64,000 nucleotides of DNA from Metabacillus litoralis (GTDB lineage Bacteria; Bacillota; Bacilli; Bacillales; Bacillaceae), in contig NZ_VOQF01000007.1 of assembly GCF_007994985.1 (NCBI RefSeq), forward strand, positions 1 through 64,000, written 5' to 3'. The notes below the pieces were generated by a model. That model had not been told where the DNA came from, made no database searches, and saw only the letters and a list, made by a program, of their open reading frames with translations. Position numbers and translations under genes: made by a program. Of the stretch, positions 1 through 8,732 are shown one piece after another (within the stretch, counting starts at the first letter, position 1; each line of letters opens with the position of its first letter).

Positions 1-12
1 TGGCCATAGAAA

Positions 13-60
13 AACTGCACCTCCGATTGTTAGATGGTGTCTAACAATTGGGGTGCAGTT
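13..60. repeat. 48-bp near-perfect inverted repeat (hairpin), possibly joined IS3-type ends
   Basis: Two arms of about 21 bp, starting AACTGCACC and ending GGTGCAGTT, face each other around a 5-base loop. Inside each arm is ATTGTTAGA or its complement. On the minus strand the hairpin is followed by a short T-run, so it could act as a minus-strand terminator. The arm sequence also resembles ends of IS3/IS150-group elements (ACTGCACCCC..GTTAGAC, from memory), which would make it a collapsed insertion remnant. The hairpin is certain; the interpretation is not. Confidence 0.5.
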
Positions 61-108
61 CAACTTCCAAGGTTTTTGTTTATATTACTGTGAATATTTT
101 TAATAATT

Positions 109-200
109 TTAGATAACAGATTTTACCGCTTTAAAGGTGTTTGAGTCTTTTTCTCTAATTCTTTTTATAATCATTTCTTGAATCCTTTTTAACTCTTCAT
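109..200 (-). pseudogene. Possible frameshifted mini-gene
   Basis: Reading the minus strand, a strong ribosome binding site (AGAGGAGG) precedes ATG at 198-200, but the frame stops after three codons. Shifting by one base gives an open stretch to a TAA at 109-111 with a basic, helix-like composition (..LKRIQEMIIKRIREKD..). An intact internal ATG at 172-174 would give only 21 residues. It may be a decayed small gene or chance. The rest of 61-269 shows no gene. Confidence 0.2.
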
Positions 201-269
201 GTTAAAACCTCCTCTCAAACTTTTTGTATTGACTGCCGTTATAAAATTCTTGTGAAGCTTATTAAATAT

Positions 270-432
270 GGCTCTTTTTTTGAAGGATTGTGGCTAATAG
301 ACGTCATTATCTGTTGTAACCAGTGTTTTATCGCATAAAAGGTGCAATTTGTAAAAGAAAAAATACCACTAGACCTTATACAGAGTTGGTTCCAACATGA
401 TTATAAAAACAACAAAGTTTATGGAAACAGCC
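270..432 (-). mobile_element. Family 1 miniature element, copy 1 (163 bp)
   Basis: Non-coding element whose ends are GGCTCTTTTTT on the left and the complement of GGCTGTTTCC on the right. It is bracketed by a perfect 8-bp direct repeat, TTAAATAT, at 262-269 and 433-440. Its body matches the copies at 19780-19941 and 35636-35796 in reverse orientation, for example the shared GTTGTAACCAGTGTTTTAT and CCACTAGAC blocks. Strand is given relative to copies starting GGCTGTTTTCG. It lies just upstream of the yqfZ promoter region. Confidence 0.85.
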
Positions 433-472
433 TTAAATATTAACTCCAATTAATAAAATTCGGCTTTTCCCT

Positions 473-501
473 GACATATTTTGTTAGGACAAGCATAGAA
501 T
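473..501 (+). promoter_or_regulatory. Candidate SigE-type promoter for yqfZ
   Basis: GACATATT at 473-480, a 13-bp spacer, and CATAGAAT at 494-501 resemble the mother-cell SigE consensus (roughly kmATATT and CATACAAT). It is correctly placed before the yqfZ ribosome binding site. Inferred by eye only. Confidence 0.4.
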
Positions 502-537
502 ATAGAAGTTTATTAAAAAAAATTGGAGGAAATTATC

Positions 538-879
538 TTGAAGCGACTTTCCCTTTTATTAATTGGTCTATTTCTTTGTTATATCATCTACTATGACTTT
601 CAAATTGGTACTCTTCCTGCAGTCAGTCAAGCTGCTTCAGATAACAAAACAATTCCTGTTGTAAACCCAACATCAACATCTACAACCACTAAAATCGATT
701 ATTTTGAGCAGAAGGTCCAACAAGGTGACACAGTCTTAACAATCATTGAAAAATATCATAATATGTTGCCTGCATCTATTGAACAAATAAGTAAGGATTT
801 TGAAGAGCTTAATTCTGATACAAAAGCAAACTCAATCATAACCGGAAAAATATATCGCTTTCCAAATTATAAACAATAG
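538..879 (+). CDS. yqfZ: YqfZ-like membrane-anchored LysM-like protein
   Basis: About 113 residues. I chose the TTG at 538 because it follows GGAGGAAATTATC at good spacing; an in-frame TTG at 523 lies inside the ribosome binding site. One N-terminal hydrophobic segment (about residues 3-20) is a signal anchor. The C-terminal 50 residues contain QQGDTVLTIIEKYH and end GKIYRFPNY, a LysM-like pattern that suggests binding to cell-wall glycan. Position next to ispG matches B. subtilis yqfZ. The SigE-like promoter upstream hints at sporulation expression. Function is not established. Confidence 0.75.
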   Translation: MKRLSLLLIGLFLCYIIYYDFQIGTLPAVSQAASDNKTIPVVNPTSTSTTTKIDYFEQKVQQGDTVLTIIEKYHNMLPASIEQISKDFEELNSDTKANSIITGKIYRFPNYKQ

Positions 880-1011
880 TTGTTCCTTGTCTTTTAGTAA
901 GCCTCCCTGTAAAATGAGTTTTGGAGTACAAATTTTATAGCATGTTTAAAGTTCATTTCATTTTTGTAGTTTCAAAAAGCAATAAACTTATTTTTAAGGA
1001 GCGATTTACAC

Positions 1012-2124
1012 GTGAGTGAAATCATACATCGTACAAAAACCCGTCCAGTAAAAGTGGGAAGCTTAACAATTGGTGGAAATAATGAGGTTGTTATACAGAG
1101 TATGACAACAACAAAAACACATGATGTCGAAGCTACTGTTGCTGAAATAAACAGATTAGAAGAAGCTGGCTGCCAAATTGTTCGTGTAGCATGTCCTGAT
1201 GAACGTGCAGCAAATGCTATTGCAGATATAAAAAAACGTATTAATATTCCACTAGTGGTCGATATTCATTTTGATTATAAGCTTGCTCTAAAAGCAATCG
1301 AAGGTGGAGCAGATAAAATCAGAATTAATCCAGGTAATATTGGGAGAAAAGAAAAAGTTGAGGCAGTTGTTAAAGCTGCCAAAGAACGTAAAATTCCGAT
1401 TAGAATAGGTGTTAACGCTGGTTCACTTGAAAAAAGAATTCTAGAAAAGTATGGCTATCCAACAGCAGATGGAATGGTTGAAAGTGCACTTCATCATATA
1501 AAAATTCTAGAAGATCTAGACTTCCATGATATTATCGTTTCAATGAAAGCATCTGACGTTAATTTAGCAGTTGAAGCTTATGAAAAAGCAGCTAGAGCTT
1601 TTGATTATCCTTTACATTTAGGTATTACCGAATCAGGTACATTGTTTGCAGGTACTGTAAAAAGTGCTGCTGGAATAGGAGTTATCTTAAACAAGGGAAT
1701 TGGTAACACTTTACGTATTTCTTTAAGCGCCGATCCAGTTGAGGAAGTAAAAGTTGCTAGAGAATTATTGAAGTCCTTTGGTTTAGCAGCAAATGCGGCT
1801 ACTTTGATTTCTTGTCCTACATGTGGACGAATCGAAATTGATTTAATTAGCATTGCAAATGAGGTAGAAGAATATATTTCAAAAATTAAAGCTCCTATTA
1901 AAGTTGCTGTGTTAGGTTGTGCAGTTAATGGACCAGGAGAAGCACGTGAAGCTGACATTGGTATTGCAGGAGCACGCGGTGAAGGTCTATTATTCCGAAA
2001 AGGTCAAATCGTTCGTAAAGTACCTGAAGAAACAATGGTAGAAGAACTTAAAAAAGAAATTGATAAAATTGCTGAAGAACATTATGCAAAACAAGCAGCT
2101 GAAAAAGAAAAATTAAATTCATAA
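1012..2124 (+). CDS. ispG: 4-hydroxy-3-methylbut-2-enyl diphosphate synthase (IspG/GcpE)
   Basis: Penultimate enzyme of the MEP isoprenoid pathway. It converts methylerythritol cyclodiphosphate to HMBPP using a [4Fe-4S] cluster. The 370-residue protein starts at GTG after AAGGAGCG. It has the TIM-barrel N-terminus ([19 protein letters not shown]) and the cluster cysteines in SCPTCGR (Cys268, Cys271) and [10 protein letters not shown] (Cys303). Its product feeds IspH, encoded 8 kb to the right. It is single-gene and closed by a strong terminator. The B. subtilis homologue is yqfY. Confidence 0.97.
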   Translation: MSEIIHRTKTRPVKVGSLTIGGNNEVVIQSMTTTKTHDVEATVAEINRLEEAGCQIVRVACPDERAANAIADIKKRINIPLVVDIHFDYKLALKAIEGGADKIRINPGNIGRKEKVEAVVKAAKERKIPIRIGVNAGSLEKRILEKYGYPTADGMVESALHHIKILEDLDFHDIIVSMKASDVNLAVEAYEKAARAFDYPLHLGITESGTLFAGTVKSAAGIGVILNKGIGNTLRISLSADPVEEVKVARELLKSFGLAANAATLISCPTCGRIEIDLISIANEVEEYISKIKAPIKVAVLGCAVNGPGEAREADIGIAGARGEGLLFRKGQIVRKVPEETMVEELKKEIDKIAEEHYAKQAAEKEKLNS

Positions 2125-2128
2125 TAAA

Positions 2129-2166
2129 AATAAGGAATCGGTTTCAACCGATTCCTTATTTTTATT
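2129..2166 (+). terminator. Intrinsic terminator of ispG
   Basis: AATAAGGAATCGG, a short TTTCAA loop, then CCGATTCCTTATT followed by TTTATTT, four bases after the ispG stop. The symmetric A/T flanks allow it to work in both directions, so it may also serve the minus-strand gene ending at 2184. Confidence 0.9.
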
Positions 2167-2183
2167 TCACTCGTTACACTACA

Positions 2184-2381
2184 CTATTCTTCTTCATGTT
2201 CCTCAGGTAGGAGAACTGCCCCAATATTACTATTCATTGATAAAGAAGTATCAATATCATCTTCTAGATGTTTCTCTCCGTAAAATTGATTTTGAATAGC
2301 CATATTTGCCTCAGTAGCTTCTTTTTCAAAAATGGTCTCATTTACTCCATTATGAGTAGCTATTGCCTTCTTGTCTTTCAT
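2184..2381 (-). CDS. Small acidic protein of unknown function
   Basis: About 65 residues. I place the start at the ATG at 2381, which follows AAGGAGGATGATTGGT at ideal distance; an ATG nine bases upstream sits on the Shine-Dalgarno itself. The protein is hydrophilic and acidic at the C-terminus (LLPEEHEEE), with no membrane segment or recognisable motif. It lies between yqfX and ispG with its own ribosome binding site behind a terminator hairpin. I do not recognise the family; the strong RBS supports it being real. Confidence 0.6.
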   Translation of the reverse strand: MKDKKAIATHNGVNETIFEKEATEANMAIQNQFYGEKHLEDDIDTSLSMNSNIGAVLLPEEHEEE

Positions 2382-2410
2382 ACCAATCATCCTCCTTTTA
2401 GGAATATACC

Positions 2411-2446
2411 AAAAATGAGGGATTGACCAGCAAATGGTCAATCCCT
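2411..2446 (-). terminator. Intrinsic terminator of yqfX
   Basis: On the minus strand AGGGATTGACCA, a TTTGC loop, and TGGTCAATCCCT are followed by CATTTTTGG. It lies 20 bases past the yqfX stop and just before the ribosome binding site of the next small gene. Confidence 0.75.
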
Positions 2447-2465
2447 TTCATTTAACCTTTACCAT

Positions 2466-2855
2466 TTAAAAGAATGGTGTGATAAAAATTCCAAGGATAA
2501 TTGATACTGCACCAATACCTATTGCCCATGCACCAGTACCAGTTGCTCCCCTTCTTCTTGCAATAAAGCCAACGATAATACCTGCTGCTCCTAAAATTAC
2601 AGGTAAAATAAATAATGAGATAATCGATAAAGCAAGAGCTAAAAAGCCCATTCCTCTACCCTCTCCTGCCACTTCATCTGCCTCTGTGTTAACATTAGCA
2701 TATTCATTTCTCATATTAATTGGAGCCGCAATTTCCGCAGCTGATTCTGTTTCATAATCAGACTCAATTTCTCGATCTAGTGGCGTAATTCCCTTGTAAT
2801 TAGGGTTATCAAAACGATCACGTTCTTGTTCATTGAACTTATTTTCGTCTGCCAT
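2466..2855 (-). CDS. yqfX: YqfX-like small membrane protein
   Basis: About 129 residues, starting at ATG 2855 after GAAAGGAAGGGATCTTA; longer in-frame starts lack a site. Residues 1-68 are soluble and acidic. Two hydrophobic segments follow (about 70-95 and 105-128), separated by the basic turn FIARRRGATGTG, an arrangement typical of DUF4190-like proteins. Position and length fit B. subtilis yqfX. No enzymatic motif is seen; the role in the membrane is unknown. Confidence 0.75.
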   Translation of the reverse strand: MADENKFNEQERDRFDNPNYKGITPLDREIESDYETESAAEIAAPINMRNEYANVNTEADEVAGEGRGMGFLALALSIISLFILPVILGAAGIIVGFIARRRGATGTGAWAIGIGAVSIILGIFITPFF

Positions 2856-3000
2856 TAAGATCCCTTCCTTTCTAATGTAAAGGAGCATTTATTATTATGA
2901 GCTATAAGTAAAGAACTATAACTGTAAAACTTTTCTGTTCGTTTAAAAAGCCATTATGGTACACTATGTACTAGGATTTAATTAAAGGAGAGACTTACTT

Positions 3001-3573
3001 ATGTTGCGACTTGGAATAGACATTGATGGGACTGTAACTGATCCACAAACTTTTGTACCTTATTTAAATAAATCATTCAATCAATCACTAACATATCATG
3101 ATTTAAAACAATATGACCTAACAAAGATCTTAAATATTACTGAAGCTGATTTTTGGAAATGGATGGATGAATTTGAACCTATAATCTACAAGGAAGCACC
3201 ACTTGCTCATCATGCTAAAATTGTATTAGATGAATGGAAAGATCAACATAAGCTTCTATTTATTAGTGCAAGGAGAAAACATTTAGAAGACATTACTTAT
3301 AATTGGTTTAAAGACAAAGATCTTTATTACCATCACATTGAATTAATCGGAACTCATAATAAGCTGGAAGCTGTTAAAAATAATAACATATCTATCTTTT
3401 TTGAAGACAAGCATGATAACGCATGTATGATTAGCGAAGAGCATAATATTCCTGTTATCTTATTTAATACACCTTACAATCAAGACCCAATTCCCAAGGA
3501 TGTTATTCGTGTTAATAACTGGTTAGAAGCGAAAAATTGGGTAAATCAATGGTATGAAGTAAAGATTTTATAA
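3001..3573 (+). CDS. yqfW: Putative 5'-nucleotidase, HAD superfamily (YqfW, NT5C type)
   Basis: The 190-residue protein opens with LGIDIDGTVTDP, the HAD motif I with nucleophile and acid/base aspartates (DxD). Later come the motif II-type serine (LLFISARR) and the motif IV-type acidic residues (FFEDKHDN). The family hydrolyses phosphate from (deoxy)nucleotides in the cytosol, though the substrate of YqfW is not established. ATG follows AAAGGAGAGACTTACTT. It stands alone, facing zur, with a shared bidirectional terminator between them. Confidence 0.85.
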   Translation: MLRLGIDIDGTVTDPQTFVPYLNKSFNQSLTYHDLKQYDLTKILNITEADFWKWMDEFEPIIYKEAPLAHHAKIVLDEWKDQHKLLFISARRKHLEDITYNWFKDKDLYYHHIELIGTHNKLEAVKNNNISIFFEDKHDNACMISEEHNIPVILFNTPYNQDPIPKDVIRVNNWLEAKNWVNQWYEVKIL

Positions 3574-3579
3574 AAGATA

Positions 3580-3610
3580 AAAGGCTCTGACATAAGTCAG
3601 AGCCCTTTTC
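3580..3610. terminator. Bidirectional terminator between yqfW and zur
   Basis: AAAAGGCTCTGAC, loop ATAA, GTCAGAGCCCTTTT: a strong stem with A-run and T-run on both sides. It serves yqfW from the left and the znuC-znuB-zur transcript from the right. Confidence 0.9.
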
Positions 3611-3633
3611 ACATTCTGTAAGACATACATATT

Positions 3634-4044
3634 TTAATGACATTGCGGACATTTACCATACACTTCGAACTTGTGTCCACTTATATCATAACCTGATAAG
3701 TTTCCTTGTAGTTGGGACATCGGACAACCAGGAATTTCTTTAGTTTTACCACATTTAAGACAAATAAAATGATGATGATGATGTTTCGAATCACAAGTAA
3801 ATCTAAAATGTTTTTCTCCGGATAATTCAGTCATTTCAAAAATGCCTAAATCAGCAAATAGAGATAAGTTTCGATAAATCGTATCAAAGCTTAATCCAGG
3901 ATAATCATCTTTTAACGATTCCAAAACATCTTTTGCTGTTAGATATTTATCAAAATCTGCAAATAACTGCAACATCTCTTCTCTTTTACTTGTATATTTA
4001 TAGCCTTTTTCTTTCAGTAAGTCGAGAGCTTCTTGAACATTCAT
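3634..4044 (-). CDS. zur: Zinc-responsive Fur-family repressor Zur
   Basis: The 136-residue Fur-family regulator has an N-terminal winged helix (residues about 15-80, with [10 protein letters not shown] recognition region). Next comes a metal/dimerisation half with the histidine run HHHHH (about 104-108). The CLKCG and CPQCH pairs form the structural zinc site. With zinc bound, Zur represses uptake genes. Its start overlaps the znuB stop by four bases (ATGA), so regulator and transporter are co-transcribed and the operon is probably autoregulated. PerR and Fur are less likely given the transporter linkage. Confidence 0.92.
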   Translation of the reverse strand: MNVQEALDLLKEKGYKYTSKREEMLQLFADFDKYLTAKDVLESLKDDYPGLSFDTIYRNLSLFADLGIFEMTELSGEKHFRFTCDSKHHHHHFICLKCGKTKEIPGCPMSQLQGNLSGYDISGHKFEVYGKCPQCH

Positions 4045-4883
4045 GAAACTTTCCCCTTTGTAAATTTAGTCCATAAAATTGTTATTACTAAGATAAATAC
4101 GGATAATATGACAATTGTTCCCCCTGGTGCTAAATCTAAATAATAGGATAGGAATAATCCAATAATAACAGATATTTCACCAAATAGTACAGAAAAGAAG
4201 ATTGTTTGCTTAAAGCCCTTTGCAATTCTAATACTAGCTGCAACCGGTAAAGTCATTAATGATGATACAAGCAAGATCCCAACAATCCTCATAGAACTAG
4301 CAATAACTAATGCTACAAGTAAGATAAAAATAAAATGAATCCACTTTGCATTTATACCTGATGCTGTAGCATGTTCTTCATCAAACGATAAAAGAAACAG
4401 CTCTTTATATAACAGGAAAATGATCGCTATAACAAAAACAGAAACAGCAATGATTACATATAAATCTGTGCGACTTACTGCACTAATGCTTCCAAATAAA
4501 TAACTAAATAAATCTGTATTAAATCCATCTGCAAGAGAAATAAAGATAACACTAATTCCTACTCCACTTGATAAAATAATTGGAATCGCTAGTTCTTGAT
4601 AATGCTTATAAACCGCTCGTAATTTTTCTACAAGTAATGAACCTACTACTGAAAAACCCATACCAAGATAAATTGGATTTAACCCTGCAAATGCTGTGAA
4701 CTTTTTTTCTAAAAGTAAACTTGCTGCAATCCCAGCTAGGGTGACATGACTTAGAGCATCAGCTATTAATGACATTCTTCTAACAACCACATAAACACCA
4801 AGAAGTGGTGCAATTAGACCTATTAATAGTCCTGACATAAATGCATTTTGTAAAAATTCATATTCAAAAAGACTGCTAAACAT
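4041..4883 (-). CDS. znuB: Zinc ABC transporter permease ZnuB
   Basis: The 280-residue ABC-3 family permease has about eight hydrophobic segments. It carries the family motif region [20 protein letters not shown] near residues 32-51, which contacts the ATPase. It forms the membrane channel for zinc (or manganese) import with the adjacent ATPase. It is second in znuC-znuB-zur, 15 bp after znuC. Substrate assignment rests on the linked zur gene. No substrate-binding lipoprotein (znuA) is present here, so it must be encoded elsewhere. Confidence 0.92.
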   Translation of the reverse strand: MFSSLFEYEFLQNAFMSGLLIGLIAPLLGVYVVVRRMSLIADALSHVTLAGIAASLLLEKKFTAFAGLNPIYLGMGFSVVGSLLVEKLRAVYKHYQELAIPIILSSGVGISVIFISLADGFNTDLFSYLFGSISAVSRTDLYVIIAVSVFVIAIIFLLYKELFLLSFDEEHATASGINAKWIHFIFILLVALVIASSMRIVGILLVSSLMTLPVAASIRIAKGFKQTIFFSVLFGEISVIIGLFLSYYLDLAPGGTIVILSVFILVITILWTKFTKGKVS

Positions 4884-4898
4884 TTTTCATATCCTCCA

Positions 4899-5654
4899 TT
4901 AATGGGAGTGTGTTAACACGTGTACAGAATGGCCATAAAAATCTGACATTTCATCTTCTTTAAGTGATTCAAATTCTTCTGATTTGCCATGAAAATGAAG
5001 ATGCTTATTAATACAAGCAACATGAGTCACTTTATCTGTAATCGTTCCAACATCATGTGTAACCAAAATCAACGTTATCCCCATTTGTCTATTCAGCTTC
5101 ATTAGCATTTCATAAAAGTTTTGAACTGTTTGTGCATCCACACCTACAGTTGGTTCATCTAAAATTAATAATTTTGGCTCACTTACTATCGCTCTTGCAA
5201 TAAAGGCTCTTTGCTGCTGACCACCGGAGAGCTCTCCTATATTACGTTTTGTAAATTCCTTTAACCCAACAGCTTCAATGGCATTAAGTACTGTTTGACG
5301 ATCCTTCTTTCCCAAGAATGTAAATAAACCAAGCTTAGATGTTAATCCACTTGAAACAACCTCAAAAACTGAAGCTGGAAAACCAGTATTAAAGCTATTT
5401 GCTTTTTGTGAAACAAACCCTACTTCATGCCAGTTTTTAAATTTTTGAATTGGTTGACCAAACAGCTTGACCTCACCATTCTGTGGCTTTAATAAACCTA
5501 ATAAACATTTCAACAATGTTGTTTTTCCAGATCCATTTGGACCAACCAACCCTAAAAAGCTTCCTTGTTCTACAGTTAGATTAATATCTTCTAACACTTT
5601 TGTACGTTCATATGTGAAATTAAGATTATTTATCTCAATAACAGGTTGATTCAT
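4899..5654 (-). CDS. znuC: Zinc ABC transporter ATP-binding protein ZnuC
   Basis: The 251-residue ABC ATPase has a Walker A (GPNGSGKTT, about 39-47), signature LSGGQQQR (about 143-150), Walker B LLILDEP and the H-loop histidine in LVTHD. The C-terminus HSVHVLTHSH is histidine-rich, common in zinc importer ATPases. It energises ZnuB at the inner face of the membrane. It is the first gene of the operon. A small palindrome between gene start and promoter region may be its operator. Confidence 0.93.
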   Translation of the reverse strand: MNQPVIEINNLNFTYERTKVLEDINLTVEQGSFLGLVGPNGSGKTTLLKCLLGLLKPQNGEVKLFGQPIQKFKNWHEVGFVSQKANSFNTGFPASVFEVVSSGLTSKLGLFTFLGKKDRQTVLNAIEAVGLKEFTKRNIGELSGGQQQRAFIARAIVSEPKLLILDEPTVGVDAQTVQNFYEMLMKLNRQMGITLILVTHDVGTITDKVTHVACINKHLHFHGKSEEFESLKEDEMSDFYGHSVHVLTHSH

Positions 5655-5679
5655 TGAACTTCATCTCCTACAAATTAAG

Positions 5680-5692
5680 AATCGTTCCGATT
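5680..5692. promoter_or_regulatory. Candidate operator upstream of znuC
   Basis: AATCGTTCCGATT is a 13-bp palindrome in the znuC 5' leader, extended weakly to 17 bp. The AATCG/CGATT half-sites recall Zur boxes, but the usual Bacillus Zur box has nine bases between such half-sites and here there are three. Plausible position, imperfect match. Confidence 0.35.
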
Positions 5693-5829
5693 TAATATCT
5701 ATAAATAATATCTAACTTATAACATAAAAATTATACTCACTTCTTCAAAAAATGTAAAGAGAAAAATCGGTAAAAAAATCTGCACCTTATCAAAGAAACT
5801 TCATACATTGTGTGAGAGGAGGTTTGATA

Positions 5830-6084
5830 ATGGTGTTATTTCAAAAAATAATTAATCAGAAGCTCAACAATATATCAGTAGAGGAACTCATGCAATATGC
5901 CAAACAGTTTAATGTTTCTATAGAGAAAACTCAAGCAGCTCAAGTCGTGAAATCGATGAATGGGAAAAATATAAATATATTCAATGTTAATGAAAGAAAA
6001 CAGCTATTAACTCAAATTGCAAAGATTACATCTCCACAAACAGCTCAACAAGTTAATCAAATTTTCCAGAAGTTCACAAATTAA
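5830..6084 (+). CDS. yqfT: YqfT-like small protein (DUF2624)
   Basis: The 84-residue basic, helical protein starts at ATG 5830 after GAGGAGGTTTGATA. Glutamine- and asparagine-rich helices such as QVVKSMNGKNINIFNV and TAQQVNQIFQKF match the YqfT/DUF2624 family by length and location between nfo and the zur region. There is no membrane segment. It is transcribed divergently from znuC. The function of the family is unknown. Confidence 0.75.
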   Translation: MVLFQKIINQKLNNISVEELMQYAKQFNVSIEKTQAAQVVKSMNGKNINIFNVNERKQLLTQIAKITSPQTAQQVNQIFQKFTN

Positions 6085-6131
6085 TAAAATTAACATATTT
6101 TCCATCAACTACTTATCGTTTCATCAAAAAT

Positions 6132-6160
6132 AAAAGTCAGTTCCTGTTAAGAACTGACTT
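6132..6160 (-). terminator. Intrinsic terminator of nfo
   Basis: On the minus strand AAAGTCAGTTC, loop TTAACAG, GAACTGACTTTTATTTTT. It lies 11 bases past the nfo stop and may also serve yqfT from the other side, although the plus-strand T-run is weak. Confidence 0.85.
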
Positions 6161-6170
6161 TACCTTCTTA

Positions 6171-7064
6171 TTATTGATTAGCAATCTTCTCCAATAAACC
6201 TTTATCAAATGTTTTGTCTTTAAACATGTTAATTTCATATTTATATGGAACTTTCTTATTCTTTTTATCTTCACCAACAAATGGTGTTTCAAGTATTTTT
6301 GGAACATCCATTAATGACGGATGGTGAATAATTGAGTTTAACGCTTCAAAACCAATATGTCCAAAACCAATATTCTCATGACGATCCTTACTAGCACCCA
6401 TTGGATTTTTACTATCATTGATATGAAGTACCTTTAGACGATCGATTCCAATAATCGAATCAAACTCTTTCAATACATCATCAAAGTTATTTACAATATC
6501 ATATCCAGCATCATGTGTATGACACGTGTCAAAACATATTGATAGATGTTGATTATGTGTAACTCCATCAATTATTTTGGCTAATTCATCAAATGAACGA
6601 CCACATTCAGAGCCTTTACCAGCCATTGTTTCTAACGCTATTTGAACCTCTTGGTTTTGTTCGAGAACTTCATTTAGGCCTTCAATGATTTTCTGAATGC
6701 CAACATCAGCTCCAGCACCAACATGGGCACCAGGATGTAAAACAATTTGTTTTGCACCTAAAGCATGTGTACGCTCAATTTCTGAACGAAGGAAATCGAC
6801 ACCCAATTGGAAAGTTGCTGGATTTGTTGAGTTTCCAATATTGATAATATAAGGAGCATGTACAATAATTTCCTCTATTCCATTTTCCTTCATATGAGCT
6901 TGTCCTGCTTCAATGTTTAGATCTTCAATTTTCTTTCTTCTCGTGTTTTGAGGTGCACCAGTGTATATCATAAATGTATTTGATCCATAAGAGACAGCTT
7001 CCTCACTAGAGGCTAATAGCATTTTTTTCCCACTCATGGAAACATGTGATCCTATTTTAAGCAT
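6171..7064 (-). CDS. nfo: Endonuclease IV (AP endonuclease Nfo)
   Basis: The 297-residue zinc-dependent AP endonuclease acts in base excision repair and nicks 5' of abasic sites. Family motifs are visible: [32 protein letters not shown] and [23 protein letters not shown], together supplying the trinuclear zinc ligands. Length equals the usual 297-residue Bacillus enzyme. It lies downstream of cshB with 17 bp between, probably one transcript. Confidence 0.96.
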   Translation of the reverse strand: MLKIGSHVSMSGKKMLLASSEEAVSYGSNTFMIYTGAPQNTRRKKIEDLNIEAGQAHMKENGIEEIIVHAPYIINIGNSTNPATFQLGVDFLRSEIERTHALGAKQIVLHPGAHVGAGADVGIQKIIEGLNEVLEQNQEVQIALETMAGKGSECGRSFDELAKIIDGVTHNQHLSICFDTCHTHDAGYDIVNNFDDVLKEFDSIIGIDRLKVLHINDSKNPMGASKDRHENIGFGHIGFEALNSIIHHPSLMDVPKILETPFVGEDKKNKKVPYKYEINMFKDKTFDKGLLEKIANQ

Positions 7065-7081
7065 AACTCTTCCCCCTATAC

Positions 7082-8398
7082 TTACTTACCTTTTCGATCA
7101 AGTCTTCTCTTTCTTTTTTTAATTTGTTCCATTTCGCGACCCATTTTCTTTTTATAGCCCGGCTTTATTTTTTTAGGTTTTTGTACAATACTTTTCGCCA
7201 AAGCATCAGCATCATCAGTTACTCTTTTTCTATTTTGACGTCGTTTGCGATCTTCAAGATCTTTCCATTCTCCACCGACAAGATCTTTATTAACAAACTC
7301 AACACCTAATTTTTCTAATTTATTTAAAGCATCTTCATCAGAAGTTTCAAAAAGCGTTACTGCAATTCCTGAACTACCAGCACGTGCTGTTCGTCCAACA
7401 CGATGGATGTAGAAATCGAGTTCTGTTGTTGGTATTTCATAATTAATGATATGACTTACACCTTTTATATCAATCCCACGGGCTGCTAAATCTGTAGCAA
7501 CAACATATTGAAATTCCAAATCATTTATCTGTTTCATCATCTTTTTACGATCACGAGGAGATAAATCTCCATGAATACGTCCTACTTTTAAGCCTTTTTC
7601 TAATAAATAATCGGCAACTTCATCAGCTTTTTTCTTCGTGTTTGTAAAAACAATTGCTACAAACGGATTAAATGATACAAGAATATCATGAACTAACTTC
7701 ATTTTATCTCGATGTCTGGTAGGTACTAGAACATGTTCTATTTTAGCAGCTGTTGCTTGTTTAGGAGCAACATGTGTAAAACGTGGATTTGCTAAGTATT
7801 TTTTCAAGAAAGGTTTTAATTTTTCTGGAATTGTTGCAGAGAATACGAGTATCTGCAGATTCTCCGGCATTTGACCAGCAACCATATCAACTTCTTTAAT
7901 AAATCCCATATCAAGCATTAAATCTGCTTCATCGACAACAAGGGCTTTTACTTTATTGATAATAAGAGCATTTTCTTGAACTAAATCCTTGATTCTACCA
8001 GGTGTTCCAACAACAATTTGTGGCTGGTTTCTTAATTTTTCTATAGTACGCTGCTTATCAGTTCCACCAATAAAACATTTAGATGTTATCTCCTCATTTG
8101 AAAAAGGAATAACTTTATTTACTTCATTATAGATTTGAATGGCTAGTTCTCTAGTTGGGGCTGTAATAACAAGTTGAACTTCTTTTTTCTCAGTATCAAT
8201 TTTATTGAGTAGTGGAAGCAAGTAAGCATGTGTTTTACCTGTACCTGTTTGAGATTGTCCAATAACACTTTCACCATTTAAAATTGACGGGATCACTCTC
8301 TCCTGTATTTCAGTTGGTTCAGAAAACTTCAATTCCTTTTTTAATGCTTCTATTATAAACGGCTTTAATGAAAACCGTTCGAATTTTGTAGACTCCAT
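7082..8398 (-). CDS. cshB: DEAD-box ATP-dependent RNA helicase CshB
   Basis: The 438-residue cold-shock RNA helicase has Q-motif phenylalanine and PTEIQ, motif I SQTGTGKT, motif II VDEAD, motif III SAT, and motifs V/VI ([17 protein letters not shown]). A lysine/arginine-rich tail (about 395-438) binds RNA. Start at ATG 8398 follows AAGGAGATGAAACGG; a nearer ATG overlaps the Shine-Dalgarno. It unwinds RNA structure during cold growth and ribosome assembly. Length equals that of B. subtilis CshB (yqfR). Confidence 0.95.
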   Translation of the reverse strand: MESTKFERFSLKPFIIEALKKELKFSEPTEIQERVIPSILNGESVIGQSQTGTGKTHAYLLPLLNKIDTEKKEVQLVITAPTRELAIQIYNEVNKVIPFSNEEITSKCFIGGTDKQRTIEKLRNQPQIVVGTPGRIKDLVQENALIINKVKALVVDEADLMLDMGFIKEVDMVAGQMPENLQILVFSATIPEKLKPFLKKYLANPRFTHVAPKQATAAKIEHVLVPTRHRDKMKLVHDILVSFNPFVAIVFTNTKKKADEVADYLLEKGLKVGRIHGDLSPRDRKKMMKQINDLEFQYVVATDLAARGIDIKGVSHIINYEIPTTELDFYIHRVGRTARAGSSGIAVTLFETSDEDALNKLEKLGVEFVNKDLVGGEWKDLEDRKRRQNRKRVTDDADALAKSIVQKPKKIKPGYKKKMGREMEQIKKRKRRLDRKGK

Positions 8399-8549
8399 CC
8401 GTTTCATCTCCTTTAAGATAAGAATCACCTTTATTTCCCAAGTGTACCTTATCAATCCATCATTACATTATAACCGATACACTGAAAAACTCAAACTAGA
8501 TTTTACCAGTAGCTACGTATACCTGGAATTGTTCATCCTTTAAAAATAA

Positions 8550-8655
8550 AACGCAGTTAAACAATCTTCTTCATTTTCGTTAAAGATATTCACTTTCCTC
8601 TGAAGATTAGTGCCTCATACGTTAACATACAAACACACTAACCTTTAAAATAGCG
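8550..8655 (+). mobile_element. Internally deleted remnant of the 265-bp family 2 element
   Basis: The left 45 bases track the start of the element at 45784 (GTTAAAC..TT.TT.ATTTTCGTTA.AG..ATTC.CTTTCC). The right end TAACCTTTAAAATAGCG matches the terminus of the copy at 59453 (complement). The middle 160 bases are missing and no target duplication remains. It occupies most of the gap between cshB and yqfQ; I see nothing else in 8399-8732. Confidence 0.55.
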
Positions 8656-8732
8656 TAAAGGTAAAGAAGAACCATTAGCTGTTAGAATGCATAGTCTATG
8701 TTAGGTATATGTACTTTGAAAGGAGGATTTAC

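Noticed and set aside
1605-1958. Minus-strand frame opposite ispG
   Set aside because: Overlaps the catalytic region of ispG in antisense; no supporting signals.
5680-5692. Canonical Zur box
   Set aside because: Half-sites resemble it but spacing is wrong, so it is reported only as a candidate operator.
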